Notes: a model not told the origin generated them from the sequence alone. 64,000 nucleotides of DNA from Bacteroidetes bacterium ADurb.Bin012 (GCA_002071415.1 MWFC01000001.1:207273-271272); one strand, 5' to 3'. Positions 36,604-45,832 are shown, counted from the stretch's first letter. Program-made: numbers and translations.

Positions 36604-37504
36604 GTTCGGTTTTCAAAAATTGATATTCAGCATTCAACTTCATTTTTGTCTGCTCAAAATATTCATCCCAATCGCGAATATTCATCAGAGTATGATAAAC
36701 TTGACTTTCTTCGAGTTCACGGATTTCGGACTGCAAAATTTTTAAATCGGCCTGCAGGCGTGCTAAACGAGCCTCCAGAAGTTCCCTTTCTTCACTAGGA
36801 GTACGTAGCCTACTAAACATCCTGCTCCGTGTAAGTAATTTATGTATCTCTTCTACTTTTTGAATGTCGTTAATCATATAGGCGCGATTGAGTTCTATGA
36901 AAACCTTTCGAGCTTCTTCACGAAAGTCGTCGTTCACGATATCGGGGTGACACAGTTTACTGGCTTCACGATACATTTTTTTCATGCTTTCGCGCTGCTT
37001 TTCATCAAGAATTTGTAAAGGCTGAATTTTTTCCAAGCTGCGCCTTTGATGCTGATAAGCAGTATAATCCTTTTTGGCTTCTTGGTAATTTGCCTGATAT
37101 GAGGAATCTACATCCTGAAGTAAATAAAATATCTCCATCTGTATTTTCAAAATCTTTCCGATAAGCCATCCCAAGTCACTGTTATGACGAATACGAAACC
37201 GATCAATCTCCTTGAGTATTTCTGTTTTCTTATATTGGACCACCGAAAGCTGGGTTTCAAGAATTCTTATTTGAGTTTTAATTCCTTGAATGTTAATGTC
37301 GGAAGGAACAATATGCTGGGTTTTTTGCAATACATCTTGAATCTCATGGGTCAATTCTGTGAATAGCTTTTGACGAAAGAGATGGTAAAGATATTTCACT
37401 TCTTCGCTATGATCTTCGAGGAGAATGGCATCAAACTCGAGCTGGAGTTCGGTCAATTTGCGCTGTTCCAATAAATGTAAAATGGTTCGCAGACGGCGGT
37501 GCAT
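36566..37504 (-). CDS. Coiled-coil protein with an internal J-like domain
   Basis: 312 residues. Two long coiled coils (about 1-170 and 235-312) flank a segment near 170-225 with KKMYREASKLCHPDIV, where HPD is the DnaK-activating motif of J-domains, followed by EEARKVFIELNRAYMI as in J helix III/IV. The HPD is intact, so stimulation of DnaK ATPase is plausible. It is not a DnaJ/CbpA: there is no zinc finger or C-terminal substrate domain. It is 9 bases downstream of the amidohydrolase and overlaps the propeller gene. Confidence 0.8.
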   Translation of the reverse strand: MHRRLRTILHLLEQRKLTELQLEFDAILLEDHSEEVKYLYHLFRQKLFTELTHEIQDVLQKTQHIVPSDINIQGIKTQIRILETQLSVVQYKKTEILKEIDRFRIRHNSDLGWLIGKILKIQMEIFYLLQDVDSSYQANYQEAKKDYTAYQHQRRSLEKIQPLQILDEKQRESMKKMYREASKLCHPDIVNDDFREEARKVFIELNRAYMINDIQKVEEIHKLLTRSRMFSRLRTPSEERELLEARLARLQADLKILQSEIRELEESQVYHTLMNIRDWDEYFEQTKMKLNAEYQFLKTEHEQLRKVRTEKK

Positions 37505-37513
37505 CAGCAGCTG

Positions 37514-39160
37514 TTATTTATGAAAAACACATTTACCATTAATCCAAGTTTGTTCTACCACAATATGAGGTATGCTGTCGTCGGGAAGCTGCATCAAATC
37601 ATCGGAAGTTACGATAAAATCGGCTTTTTTACCTGGTTCTATCGAGCCGATTTCATTTTCGAGGAATGTTGATTTTGCAGCCCAAAGCGTCATGCCATAC
37701 AAGGTTTCGCGTCGTGAGAGTTTGTTTTGGGGTAAAAAACCGCCTGGAGGTCGATGTTGCAAATTTTTTCGGGTAGTGGCTGCATAAAAGGTGAATATGG
37801 GATTTACCTCTTCTATGGGGAAATCGGTCCCCAAAGCTATCCATCCGTTTTGGGTGAGAAGATCGTGGTAAGTATAAGCATATTGGAGGCGTTGGGGTCC
37901 AAGGCGTTTTTCAGCCCAATCCATATCGGAAGTTGCGTGAGTTGGCTGAACGGAAGGAATGATGGAAAATTGACCAAATTTCATCAAATCTTCAGGATCG
38001 ACTACCTGAGCATGCTCTATACGCCAGCGACGATCATTCTTACCTTTCAATATTTCGGAATAAATATCCAGCATCAATCGGTTGGCCGAATCGCCAATGG
38101 CATGTGTACACACCTGAAAATCAGAATTATATGCTTTAAGACAGATTTCTTTCAGTATTTGGGGAGATTCAACAAGAAGTCCATGAGTATTGGGGTCATC
38201 GGAATAAGGACTTTTTAAAAGAGCACCTCGACTGCCCAAAGCTCCATCGGCATAAAGTTTTATAGCGTTTACCAACAAACGATCGGTTTTGTATATGCCA
38301 TGATGCATAAATTCAGAAATTGTGAGCGAATCAGGATTGATCATGGCAACAATCCTGATCTTTAGAACTCCATTTTTTTGTAATTCATCTATCGTATGAA
38401 TGACATGAGTCGGCAGTCCTGCGTCATTTACCGCAGTCAATCCATACGAAATGCAAATAGCTTCAGCCTTTTGCAGGGCATGTTTCAGCAATTGTTCATC
38501 CATGGCGGGGATGGCTTCCATCAATTTTTCCTTGGCATTATCCAGAAGCAATCCAGTGGGTTTTCCCTGAGAAATTAAAATTTCTCCACCGTCTATTTTA
38601 GTATCGGAAGATATACAGGCGAGTCGAAGTGCCATGTCGTTGGCCAGAGCTGCATGACCATCCACCCGAACTATAACTACTGGGATATTGGGAAAATTTT
38701 TCTCAAGTAAGGAATTATCGGGAAACTTATTATCAGGGAAGAGATTTTGGTCCCATCCCCTACCCAGCAACCATGTTTGAGGATTTTCTGCTATAAACGA
38801 CTTCAAGCGTTCGATGATTTCATCCATGGAACGAGTGCCTTTTAAGTTAGCCCATCTTATCATGGTTTCACCCAATCCCAAAAAATGGCAGTGTGCATCC
38901 ATAAAGCCTGGGTAAACGGTTTTCCCGTGTAAATCGAGTGTATCACGGGCCGAAAACTTCTTCAGAATCTCTTTGGTTTTGCCTGTTGATAGAATTCGCC
39001 CTTCCTTGATGGCAAAGGCCTCCTGTTGGCTGAAATGTTCATCGAGTGTATAAACATTCGCATGAATGACAATGAGGTCGGCTTCCTGTTTTTGCTCGTG
39101 GCAACTACTCAATACTAGAAATATCATAGGAAAAATAGATAAAGAAAAGATTTTTTTCAT
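37514..39160 (-). CDS. YtcJ-like amidohydrolase lipoprotein
   Basis: 548 residues from the ATG at 39160; a TTG two codons earlier is rejected. Signal peptide with lipobox LSSC, so likely lipid-anchored. The amidohydrolase-3 fold is evident: N-terminal LDLHGKTVYPGFMDAHCHFLGLG with the HxH metal ligands, DGHAALAN, DNAKEKL, the metal His in CTHAIGD and IEHAQVV, and LGTDFPIEEVNP. Family members hydrolyse amide bonds or cyclic compounds; the substrate is unknown. Located within the ABC-transporter operon, 12 bases after the EEP gene. Confidence 0.9.
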   Translation of the reverse strand: MKKIFSLSIFPMIFLVLSSCHEQKQEADLIVIHANVYTLDEHFSQQEAFAIKEGRILSTGKTKEILKKFSARDTLDLHGKTVYPGFMDAHCHFLGLGETMIRWANLKGTRSMDEIIERLKSFIAENPQTWLLGRGWDQNLFPDNKFPDNSLLEKNFPNIPVVIVRVDGHAALANDMALRLACISSDTKIDGGEILISQGKPTGLLLDNAKEKLMEAIPAMDEQLLKHALQKAEAICISYGLTAVNDAGLPTHVIHTIDELQKNGVLKIRIVAMINPDSLTISEFMHHGIYKTDRLLVNAIKLYADGALGSRGALLKSPYSDDPNTHGLLVESPQILKEICLKAYNSDFQVCTHAIGDSANRLMLDIYSEILKGKNDRRWRIEHAQVVDPEDLMKFGQFSIIPSVQPTHATSDMDWAEKRLGPQRLQYAYTYHDLLTQNGWIALGTDFPIEEVNPIFTFYAATTRKNLQHRPPGGFLPQNKLSRRETLYGMTLWAAKSTFLENEIGSIEPGKKADFIVTSDDLMQLPDDSIPHIVVEQTWINGKCVFHK

Positions 39161-39172
39161 AGACAAAAGTTA

Positions 39173-39934
39173 TTAATTGGGTGAAGCTGCCAAGGCGAAA
39201 TCGCTGACCAATTGAAGATGATCGGAACAAAAATGCAAATCCAGCGGATTCAAACCATACTTTTCAAGCCAATTTTCATTCAGATAAAGAAGGTGAAAGA
39301 CAAAGGAATAAACCGCATTGAGTAAAGGGGAGTAAAAAATAAAATCGAGGCGGTTAGGACTGAATGCCTTGGAATAATCACGCCAAGTAAAGGCTAAAGG
39401 TCGGTCGATTTGATGGGGTGCCAGATCGGTAAACCAAGGCTTTTGAGCTTGGGTGAGCTGGATAGTAATGATGTTGTAGTAAGGAATTTCAGAGCCCACC
39501 ATATTAAAATCTCCTGTTATCACGACTGGCAGCCGCAATATCGTATCTTCCTTTCTCCAAACAGAATAATTTTTTTCTAAATAATACATGATGGCTTGAG
39601 TTTCGGCTATACGTTCCTTGTCTAATGAACAACAGGAAAGATGAACAGGAATCAAAATAAGTGTATCCGGATAAGGCAAATCTGTTTGGATGGAACAGGC
39701 GGCAATATTATGGTTGTCGCCAACGATAATTGCAGAGAAATTTCTATGAAGGCCATCATGCAAGCTAAATTCCCTTAAGAACTCAGCGTTTGTTCCATTC
39801 ACACGGCAGCCTGTGGCTGGATTATCATCGCCATCCATAATAATCGGGTTTCTATAACTTTGACAAAAAAGCCAGGAAGTGGTAAAAAACGAACCGACAA
39901 AAAGCCAAACGCTCAGAAGATTATTTTTTTGCAT
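39173..39934 (-). CDS. Short endonuclease/exonuclease/phosphatase-like protein
   Basis: 253 residues with a signal peptide (SWLFCQS). The second half matches the EEP fold: VHLSCC, VVITGDFNMVGSE (GDFN metal and catalytic motif), RLDFIFYSP and the terminal SDHLQLVSDF (SDH). The first strand and the metal-binding Asn and Glu that normally open the domain are not recognisable, so it may be an N-terminally shortened, perhaps inactive, member. Overlaps the ATPase gene by 14 bases and precedes the amidohydrolase. Confidence 0.7.
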   Translation of the reverse strand: MQKNNLLSVWLFVGSFFTTSWLFCQSYRNPIIMDGDDNPATGCRVNGTNAEFLREFSLHDGLHRNFSAIIVGDNHNIAACSIQTDLPYPDTLILIPVHLSCCSLDKERIAETQAIMYYLEKNYSVWRKEDTILRLPVVITGDFNMVGSEIPYYNIITIQLTQAQKPWFTDLAPHQIDRPLAFTWRDYSKAFSPNRLDFIFYSPLLNAVYSFVFHLLYLNENWLEKYGLNPLDLHFCSDHLQLVSDFALAASPN

Positions 39935-40949
39935 TTTTCAAAAATAAATCGAGTTCTTCTAAATTATGAAATGTATATACCTGTTGATAAAGAGAAAATC
40001 GTATTTCCCAGTTCGCATCGATTCGTAGCCAATGTTGACTATTTTCGGCTTTCGCAACCGGGAGAAATCCTCTTCGTTTAATGAACGCCGCGATGAGAGG
40101 ATGAAGTTCTTCATTTACATCGATAAAAACAGGAAGCCCTTGAGTTTGTTCAACCCCATAGTCGAAGGAAAAAGGGTTGAATTTTTTTCCGTTGTGCTCG
40201 AAATAATCCTCGAGCAGGGAACTGGCGAAAATTTCGTTGGGCACTCCCGAAACTATGGGTTTATCGGTGGCCATAAGTATGATTTCATCGGCCTGCCGAA
40301 AAGCCAAAGGCACGTCATGCGTAGAAATTAGAATGGTTTTGTTTTGCTGATGAGAGATGTTTGCAAGCAGTTGCATAATTTCGATTCGGCTCGGGAAATC
40401 GAGAAAAGCGGCTGGTTCATCTAAAAAGATATAGGGCGTTTGTTGAGCCAAAGCTTTGGCTATCATTACTTTTTGCTTTTCTCCATCACTGAGGTGGTCA
40501 AAAAATTCGGCAGCCTTGCAGTGGATACCCACCATCTGGAGTACATCGTGCACAACAGCTTTATCGGAAGGTGTAAGATGACCCCAAAAGCCGGTATATG
40601 GTTGGCGACCCATAGCTACTACTTCGTAAACTGTAAGCAAAGGCAGTGCAGGTTGTTTGGTTAGTACAATGCTGATGCAAGTCGATAGACTCGATGGCGA
40701 AAATTGCGATAATATCTTGCCCGAAATGGTGATTTGGCCGGCCAGAGGCTTCAAGAAACCCGACAACGTGCGAAGCAATGTAGTCTTGCCTGAACCATTG
40801 GGTCCGATAATACAATACAAACGACCCCGCCTGAAATTTAAATTGATATCCGACGCAATTACAGACTTTGGATTCAAATATCCAATGCTAAGATGATTCG
40901 TTGTTAAAGCATCTTCATGAATGGGGAAGACTCTTCTGTTGAATTTCAT
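39921..40949 (-). CDS. FecE/BtuD-type ABC transporter ATP-binding protein
   Basis: 342 residues. Walker A GPNGSGKTT, Q-loop region, signature LSDGEKQK (canonical LSGGE with G to D), Walker B YIFLDEPAAFLD and the H-loop ISTHD. It powers import of iron-siderophore, heme or cobalamin complexes together with the two downstream-numbered genes. About 90 residues beyond the usual nucleotide-binding domain form a C-terminal extension seen in Bacteroidota relatives. The start lies 13 bases after the permease stop. Confidence 0.92.
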   Translation of the reverse strand: MKFNRRVFPIHEDALTTNHLSIGYLNPKSVIASDINLNFRRGRLYCIIGPNGSGKTTLLRTLSGFLKPLAGQITISGKILSQFSPSSLSTCISIVLTKQPALPLLTVYEVVAMGRQPYTGFWGHLTPSDKAVVHDVLQMVGIHCKAAEFFDHLSDGEKQKVMIAKALAQQTPYIFLDEPAAFLDFPSRIEIMQLLANISHQQNKTILISTHDVPLAFRQADEIILMATDKPIVSGVPNEIFASSLLEDYFEHNGKKFNPFSFDYGVEQTQGLPVFIDVNEELHPLIAAFIKRRGFLPVAKAENSQHWLRIDANWEIRFSLYQQVYTFHNLEELDLFLKNAKK

Positions 40950-40962
40950 TCACACATTGATT

Positions 40963-42012
40963 TTAATTTTTTAAACGCAGAATCACCCCGATCATCACTG
41001 GAGCGCCAATCAGCGAAGTGATGGCATTAATGGGCAGTGCACCTCCAAACACTGGCAAACGAGCAATAAAGTTACATATTAAAGAAAGAATCGCGCCTGT
41101 TAGCATGCTCACAGGTAACAAAATATGATGGTCGTGCGTTGCCAGAAGACCTCGACAAAGATGTGGAACAGCCAATCCGATAAAAGCTATAGGACCACAC
41201 CAGGCAGTTATAATCGAGGTTAAAAATCCAGCCACAAATATGATAAGGGTACGAGCTAAACTTAGCTTCAATCCAAGGTTCTGGGCATATTCATCTCCTA
41301 AGAGCATAAGGTTGAGAGATTTTGCTAATAAAAGCGAAAAAACAAGTCCAATCATTACTGCTGGAGTAATTATCTTCAATTGTTCCATGCTTACTTCCGA
41401 AAAGCTTCCCATTCCCCAAATCACGTAATGCTGAAGGTCGTCTTTCAGGCTGTAAAATTTGAGCAAACTCACCAACGAATAGCTCAGATAACCCAACATC
41501 AGTCCAAGAATAAGCAGTTGGCCGATGTTTTTCAGACGTGCCGAAAAAAATAGAAGAAGCATCAACACACTCAAAGAGCCGATTAGAGCAGCCAGCGTAA
41601 TGCCAATATATCCCCATGAACCTGATGAAAATATGGAAACTCCGCTAATATGGCCGGCTGCCATAGTTACGAGGGCTACACCCAGACTTGCTCCAGAACT
41701 GATACCCAGAATGGAGGGATCGGCCAAAGGATTGCGGAACAAAGCCTGCATAAGTAGGCCTCCAATGGCCAGTGAAGCCCCTGCCAATATGGCCATTAAA
41801 GCCTGAGGTAATCGAAATTCATATACTACCAGAGCATTCTGATTCAAACCTCTTCCCTTCCCTGCAAAAATTTGCATTATTTCCGAAAAACTTACTTTTA
41901 CTGTACCCACCGAAAGATTAGCAAAAAACAATATCACAAAAGCCAGAAGTAAAAAGATACCGATAAAGATGCGGAAAGCCGGAGTATGACGTGAGATGTC
42001 TAAGGTATGCAT
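40963..42012 (-). CDS. FecCD-family ABC transporter permease
   Basis: 349 residues with about nine to ten membrane helices. FecCD landmarks are RLPQALMAILAGASLAIGG, QALFRNPLADPSILGISSGASLG and WCGPIAFIGLAVPHLCR near residue 265. It forms the inner-membrane channel for metal-chelate import. Its ATG overlaps the stop of the binding-protein gene (TAATG), so the two are translationally coupled. Confidence 0.94.
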   Translation of the reverse strand: MHTLDISRHTPAFRIFIGIFLLLAFVILFFANLSVGTVKVSFSEIMQIFAGKGRGLNQNALVVYEFRLPQALMAILAGASLAIGGLLMQALFRNPLADPSILGISSGASLGVALVTMAAGHISGVSIFSSGSWGYIGITLAALIGSLSVLMLLLFFSARLKNIGQLLILGLMLGYLSYSLVSLLKFYSLKDDLQHYVIWGMGSFSEVSMEQLKIITPAVMIGLVFSLLLAKSLNLMLLGDEYAQNLGLKLSLARTLIIFVAGFLTSIITAWCGPIAFIGLAVPHLCRGLLATHDHHILLPVSMLTGAILSLICNFIARLPVFGGALPINAITSLIGAPVMIGVILRLKN

Positions 42013-43172
42013 TACTCGATGATTTGATAATACCGGGGTATATAATCAGGCAGAAGTTCAGGTCGAGTAAGATAGACCAAATCGGAGAGAATCAGTTCGG
42101 GATGGGCTACTCCTTCTTCATATAGAGGCACATGCGAAGCATTACAAACTACGACTTTTTGTTTTCGAGCTGACTCGAAAAGAACATAACGTTTATCGAG
42201 ATTCAACAAATCCTGCAGGCTAAAATTTTCTTTCTGGCTAACCACTATCCGCCAATAATCAGCATCATGAGCTCTTGAGAATACCTCTTCGAAACCAAGG
42301 CCTTTGCTTGCGGTTTCGTTCAGGTCGGAAAAAACATAACTCAAACCGGCATCTTTGTATAATTGAGCCATATAACTTCTTCCTCCCGAAACATACCATA
42401 CCCCAGAATTCATGAATCCATCGAATATACGCGCAGGTCGATCATTGTGAGAAACTTTCTTCTGAACACTTGAATACTCAGAGGCAATTTGACGAAAGAT
42501 GCTGTCGGCTTCCTTTTCCTTTCCCACGAAATATCCGACAAAACGAATCCATTCGGCTCTTCCTAAGGGGTGATTTTCCATATAATCGGCTAAAGGCACG
42601 ATTTGAAGCCCCATTTGTTGAAAACGACTGTAATCCTGACCAGCATACAGCGTAATAAAAGACAAATCAGGTCGGCAGGCAATCAGTGATTCGGCTTCGA
42701 TACGATCGCCTCGAGCAATTTCTTGAACTTGTCTATCATGGATACGTTGCCTTATATAAGGATGAAAGATATAAGAAGTATCCGCTACACCGATGAGATG
42801 GTCCAAAATATTCAGAGAAGAAAGATGAGAGATGAGGGTGGATGAAGTTGTAGCAATTGAGTTCACAGGGAGAATAATGGGCTGATATCCATGAGGAATG
42901 GAATCGTTTGGCAAACGATGGGACAAAATGATGAATCTGGAATAAATTTTCGTAGTGTCCCAGGGATCTTTCAACCACACAGCCCTATGATGATGAATAT
43001 AACCAGCAACAAACAATCCAGCATATTGGGGCGAAGCAATGGTATCGAGTCGAAAACCCGAATCTTCATCCTGCTGAATGTTTCTTTGGCAGGAAGGAAA
43101 AATTAGAAACCATGATGAAGCTAAGGCAATTAAAGCAATAATGCGATGGTTTTCAAGTAAAAAGCTCTTCAT
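42012..43172 (-). CDS. ABC transporter substrate-binding lipoprotein
   Basis: 386 residues from the ATG at 43172; a TTG three codons upstream is rejected. Lipobox FPSC near residue 27. The helical-backbone periplasmic-binding fold typical of FecB/BtuF is seen: SLNILDHLIGVADTSY, SLIACRPDLSF, the linker region and FDGFMNSGVWYVSGGRSYMAQLYKDAGL. It captures an iron complex, heme or cobalamin for the permease. The overlap of 20 bases with the GroES-like gene shows operon packing. No riboswitch or TonB receptor is in the vicinity. Confidence 0.9.
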   Translation of the reverse strand: MKSFLLENHRIIALIALASSWFLIFPSCQRNIQQDEDSGFRLDTIASPQYAGLFVAGYIHHHRAVWLKDPWDTTKIYSRFIILSHRLPNDSIPHGYQPIILPVNSIATTSSTLISHLSSLNILDHLIGVADTSYIFHPYIRQRIHDRQVQEIARGDRIEAESLIACRPDLSFITLYAGQDYSRFQQMGLQIVPLADYMENHPLGRAEWIRFVGYFVGKEKEADSIFRQIASEYSSVQKKVSHNDRPARIFDGFMNSGVWYVSGGRSYMAQLYKDAGLSYVFSDLNETASKGLGFEEVFSRAHDADYWRIVVSQKENFSLQDLLNLDKRYVLFESARKQKVVVCNASHVPLYEEGVAHPELILSDLVYLTRPELLPDYIPRYYQIIE

Positions 43173-43527
43173 CGCGTTCAAGCAGTAACAAGGATTGATG
43201 AGAAACGATAAAATATTTTTCGCTGTCGATTACGATTTCGATAGCACCCTTTTGAAGGAACAGGGCTAAATCGCCGGGTTTAGCCTGAAGTGGAATATAA
43301 GATGGAGCTTCATCTTTCGATTTCCATGGTTCTATATCACTTTCGCTGGGTAGAGGAATAGGATAACCTGGCCCGGTTTTAATCACATAACCCGATTGCA
43401 CTTCTTCCCTTTCAGAATAACCCGGAGGAAGAACAAGACCACCTTTAGTTTTGCTATTTGCACTCTTGGCTTTTATCAACACCCTATCGCCAATTAGAAT
43501 AATGTTTTTTAATTTTTCAGGCTTCAT
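43153..43527 (-). CDS. GroES-like (Cpn10-fold) protein, orphan
   Basis: 124 residues, longer than GroES (about 95). The fold is recognisable by IGDRVLIKA near residue 12, GGLVLPPGYSERE (mobile-loop region), VIKTGPG and KPGDLALFLQKGAIEIVIDSEKYFIVSHQSLL. The extra residues form a charged insertion with PLPSESDIEPWKSKDE. No groEL lies nearby, so it is probably not the main co-chaperonin; such proteins are common in Bacteroidota. It is the first gene of the operon, 28 bases after a TAATTTTG box. Confidence 0.85.
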   Translation of the reverse strand: MKPEKLKNIILIGDRVLIKAKSANSKTKGGLVLPPGYSEREEVQSGYVIKTGPGYPIPLPSESDIEPWKSKDEAPSYIPLQAKPGDLALFLQKGAIEIVIDSEKYFIVSHQSLLLLERDEELFT

Positions 43528-43554
43528 TGAATTTGCTTGAAATGAATTTTATGG

Positions 43555-43562
43555 CAAAATTA
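43555..43562 (-). promoter_or_regulatory. -7 box of the eight-gene operon
   Basis: TAATTTTG followed by CCAT on the minus strand, 28 bases before the GroES-like ATG. No other promoter-like site was noticed before 35470. Confidence 0.5.
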
Positions 43563-43623
43563 CTATTTCCTCCCTAAGTTCGTTTTTAATGTTTAATTCG
43601 AACCCAAATAAACGCAAATGAAG

Positions 43624-43631
43624 TAATTTTG
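43624..43631 (+). promoter_or_regulatory. -7 box of the small membrane protein/mutL unit
   Basis: TAATTTTG followed by CAAAA, 38 bases before the ATG at 43669. Confidence 0.5.
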
Positions 43632-43668
43632 CAAAATCGATAACAAATTTCAATCATTCCGTAACAAT

Positions 43669-43920
43669 ATGGCTTTTCTGTATCGTCCCAAACCCAAGAA
43701 ATACGATCATAAACCTATTTATTACAATCCTGATGAAGAAAAGGCGAAGAGATGGCAGGAGAAAAAAGAGTCTTCCGATCCTACTTCTGATAAATTGCGC
43801 CGGGATATAGAAAGGCAATGGGCTTTAAGACAAAAGAAGAAAAAATCGGGCAATATTTCCTTGATTGTATATATATTACTTATTCTGTTTTTATTATATA
43901 TCATTTTTATCCTTGGTTAA
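43669..43920 (+). CDS. Small basic single-pass membrane protein
   Basis: 83 residues. The first 60 are strongly basic and charged (YRPKPKKYDHKP, KKKKSG), and the last 20 form one hydrophobic helix, so a C-terminally anchored inner-membrane protein is likely. Its stop overlaps the mutL start as TAATG, implying translational coupling. Small proteins of this kind precede mutL in other Bacteroidota; the role is not known. Confidence 0.75.
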   Translation: MAFLYRPKPKKYDHKPIYYNPDEEKAKRWQEKKESSDPTSDKLRRDIERQWALRQKKKKSGNISLIVYILLILFLLYIIFILG

Positions 43921-45746
43921 TGCCAGATCTCATACAACTTCTTCCTGAATCTGTATCCAATCAGATTGCTGCCGGTGAAGTCATTCAGAGGCCTTCATCA
44001 GCAGTGAAAGAATTACTCGAAAATGCAATAGATGCCGGCGCCGACTCTATTCAATTGATTGTAAAAGATGCCGGTAAAACCCTGATACAAGTGGTAGATG
44101 ATGGTTGTGGTATGAGCCCAACGGATGCCCGACTATGTTTCGAGCGCCATGCGACCTCAAAAATACATCAGGCTCAAGATTTATTTGCCATTCGCTCATT
44201 GGGTTTCAGAGGCGAAGCCTTGGCATCAATTGCAGCCATTGCTCAGGTTGAACTTCGCACACGACGTCACGAAGACGAAATAGGAACTCAGGTGCTGATC
44301 GAAGGCACAGAGGTGATCGATCAGCAGCCCATCCAATGTCAGGCAGGTTCGACATTCTTGGTGAAGAATCTCTTCTTCAATGTTCCTGCCCGGCGAGCTT
44401 TCCTAAAGTCGGAAGCCGTCGAAATGAGGCATATCATCGAAGAATTCGAAAGAGTGGCACTCGTATATCCCGAAATTCAATTTTCACTTGTTCATAATGG
44501 ACGTACGGTATTTCAACTTTTAAAATCTACACAAAAACAAAGAATTGTCCAAATTATGGGCAATCATCTCAATCCCCTGATCGTCCCCGTTGAAGAACAA
44601 ACCGACTTCATTAAAATTCACGGATTTACGACAAAACCAGAATATTCGAAAAAGATAAGGGGCGAACAGTATTTATTCACTAACGGTAGATATGTAAAAA
44701 TCCCCTATTTGCAACATGCCATAGAATCGGCTTACCAAGGCCTCATTCCCCAAGGCTCTTTCCCTTCTTATTTCATCTATATTCAAATCGACCCCTCCAA
44801 TATCGATGTGAATATACATCCCACCAAAACAGAAATCAAATTCATCAACGAAAATCTGATATATGCCGTATTAAAGGCAGCAACAAGAAAATCGATCGGG
44901 CAATTTTCAATTTCGGGAACCATCAATTTTGACGAAGAATGGGCTTTTGGCGATGGAGAACTAAAACCCGGCCAAACCATCAAACCGCCAAAAATTCACG
45001 TTAATCCCAATTACAATCCCTTTCAACATCAGAATTCGCAGCCATCCCACGAAAGACGCAATCTCGAAAACTGGCAGAAACTATACGAGTTTCCCGAAAA
45101 AGAACAAAGAAAAAATAAAGATGAATATTCTGCACAGTTATCTTCCCCACCATCTCAGGAATCGGTTGCGATAAAAAAAGAAAACGAAAGAGGTTTTCTT
45201 CAGGTTCATAAAAAATATTTGATGACGGTTGTAAAATCGGGTGTGATGCTAATTGATATCGAAAAAGCAAAACAACGAATTTTTTATGAGAATTTTCTGC
45301 AGGCTCTCGAAAAGGAAGGAATTCCATCCCAACAGGAAATTTTCCCTTTGAACATTCATCTTGGCCAAGCCGAATCTCTTCTAGTGAATCAGATGAAACC
45401 CACACTTGCGCTGATGGGTTTTACCATAGATAATCTGAGTACCAATACTTTCGTCATTCAGGGCATACCTCAAGGAATGGATGCCTCCGAAGCCAGAGAA
45501 TCACTCGAAACAATTATCGACAGTTTATTGAGAGAAGAAGACATCGAACATGCCGATATTAGAGTTATTTCGGCCAAGACCATGGCAGCAACCTTAGCCC
45601 GGCATCAACTTCGACCAATGAACGAAGAAGAAATGCGCACACTTACCGACCAGCTTTTCTCCACTGCCATGCCCTCACTAAGCCCTTTTGGAGAGAAAAT
45701 TCTAAATATCATTCCTTTGGAATCTATCGAAGAACTCCTTAAATAA
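43920..45746 (+). CDS. mutL: DNA mismatch repair protein MutL
   Basis: 608 residues from the ATG at 43920; the longer open frame is out of family and overlaps the upstream gene. The N-terminal GHKL ATPase has motif I ELLENAIDAGA, motif II DDGCGMSP, motif III TSKI and GFRGEALASIA. The C-terminal dimerisation domain is complete. The metal site DQHAAHER-like and DMHAAHE motifs of endonuclease MutLs are replaced here by VMLIDIEKAKQRI, as in non-endonuclease or diverged Bacteroidota MutL. It couples MutS mismatch recognition to downstream repair. Confidence 0.95.
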   Translation: MPDLIQLLPESVSNQIAAGEVIQRPSSAVKELLENAIDAGADSIQLIVKDAGKTLIQVVDDGCGMSPTDARLCFERHATSKIHQAQDLFAIRSLGFRGEALASIAAIAQVELRTRRHEDEIGTQVLIEGTEVIDQQPIQCQAGSTFLVKNLFFNVPARRAFLKSEAVEMRHIIEEFERVALVYPEIQFSLVHNGRTVFQLLKSTQKQRIVQIMGNHLNPLIVPVEEQTDFIKIHGFTTKPEYSKKIRGEQYLFTNGRYVKIPYLQHAIESAYQGLIPQGSFPSYFIYIQIDPSNIDVNIHPTKTEIKFINENLIYAVLKAATRKSIGQFSISGTINFDEEWAFGDGELKPGQTIKPPKIHVNPNYNPFQHQNSQPSHERRNLENWQKLYEFPEKEQRKNKDEYSAQLSSPPSQESVAIKKENERGFLQVHKKYLMTVVKSGVMLIDIEKAKQRIFYENFLQALEKEGIPSQQEIFPLNIHLGQAESLLVNQMKPTLALMGFTIDNLSTNTFVIQGIPQGMDASEARESLETIIDSLLREEDIEHADIRVISAKTMAATLARHQLRPMNEEEMRTLTDQLFSTAMPSLSPFGEKILNIIPLESIEELLK

Positions 45747-45832
45747 CTTTATACTCCCCTATTGTTATTTACTAAAGTTTCATCATATTTGCCGATTATT
45801 CATCCCAATATATCCTCTAATTCATAACACTC

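Noticed and set aside
37754..38218. 154-codon open frame on the plus strand
   Set aside because: Antisense to the amidohydrolase; a shadow of biased codon use.
43528..43668. Cobalamin riboswitch or Fur-box in front of the importer operon
   Set aside because: The gap is only about 140 bases and contains none of the conserved riboswitch words; no Fur-like palindrome was found.
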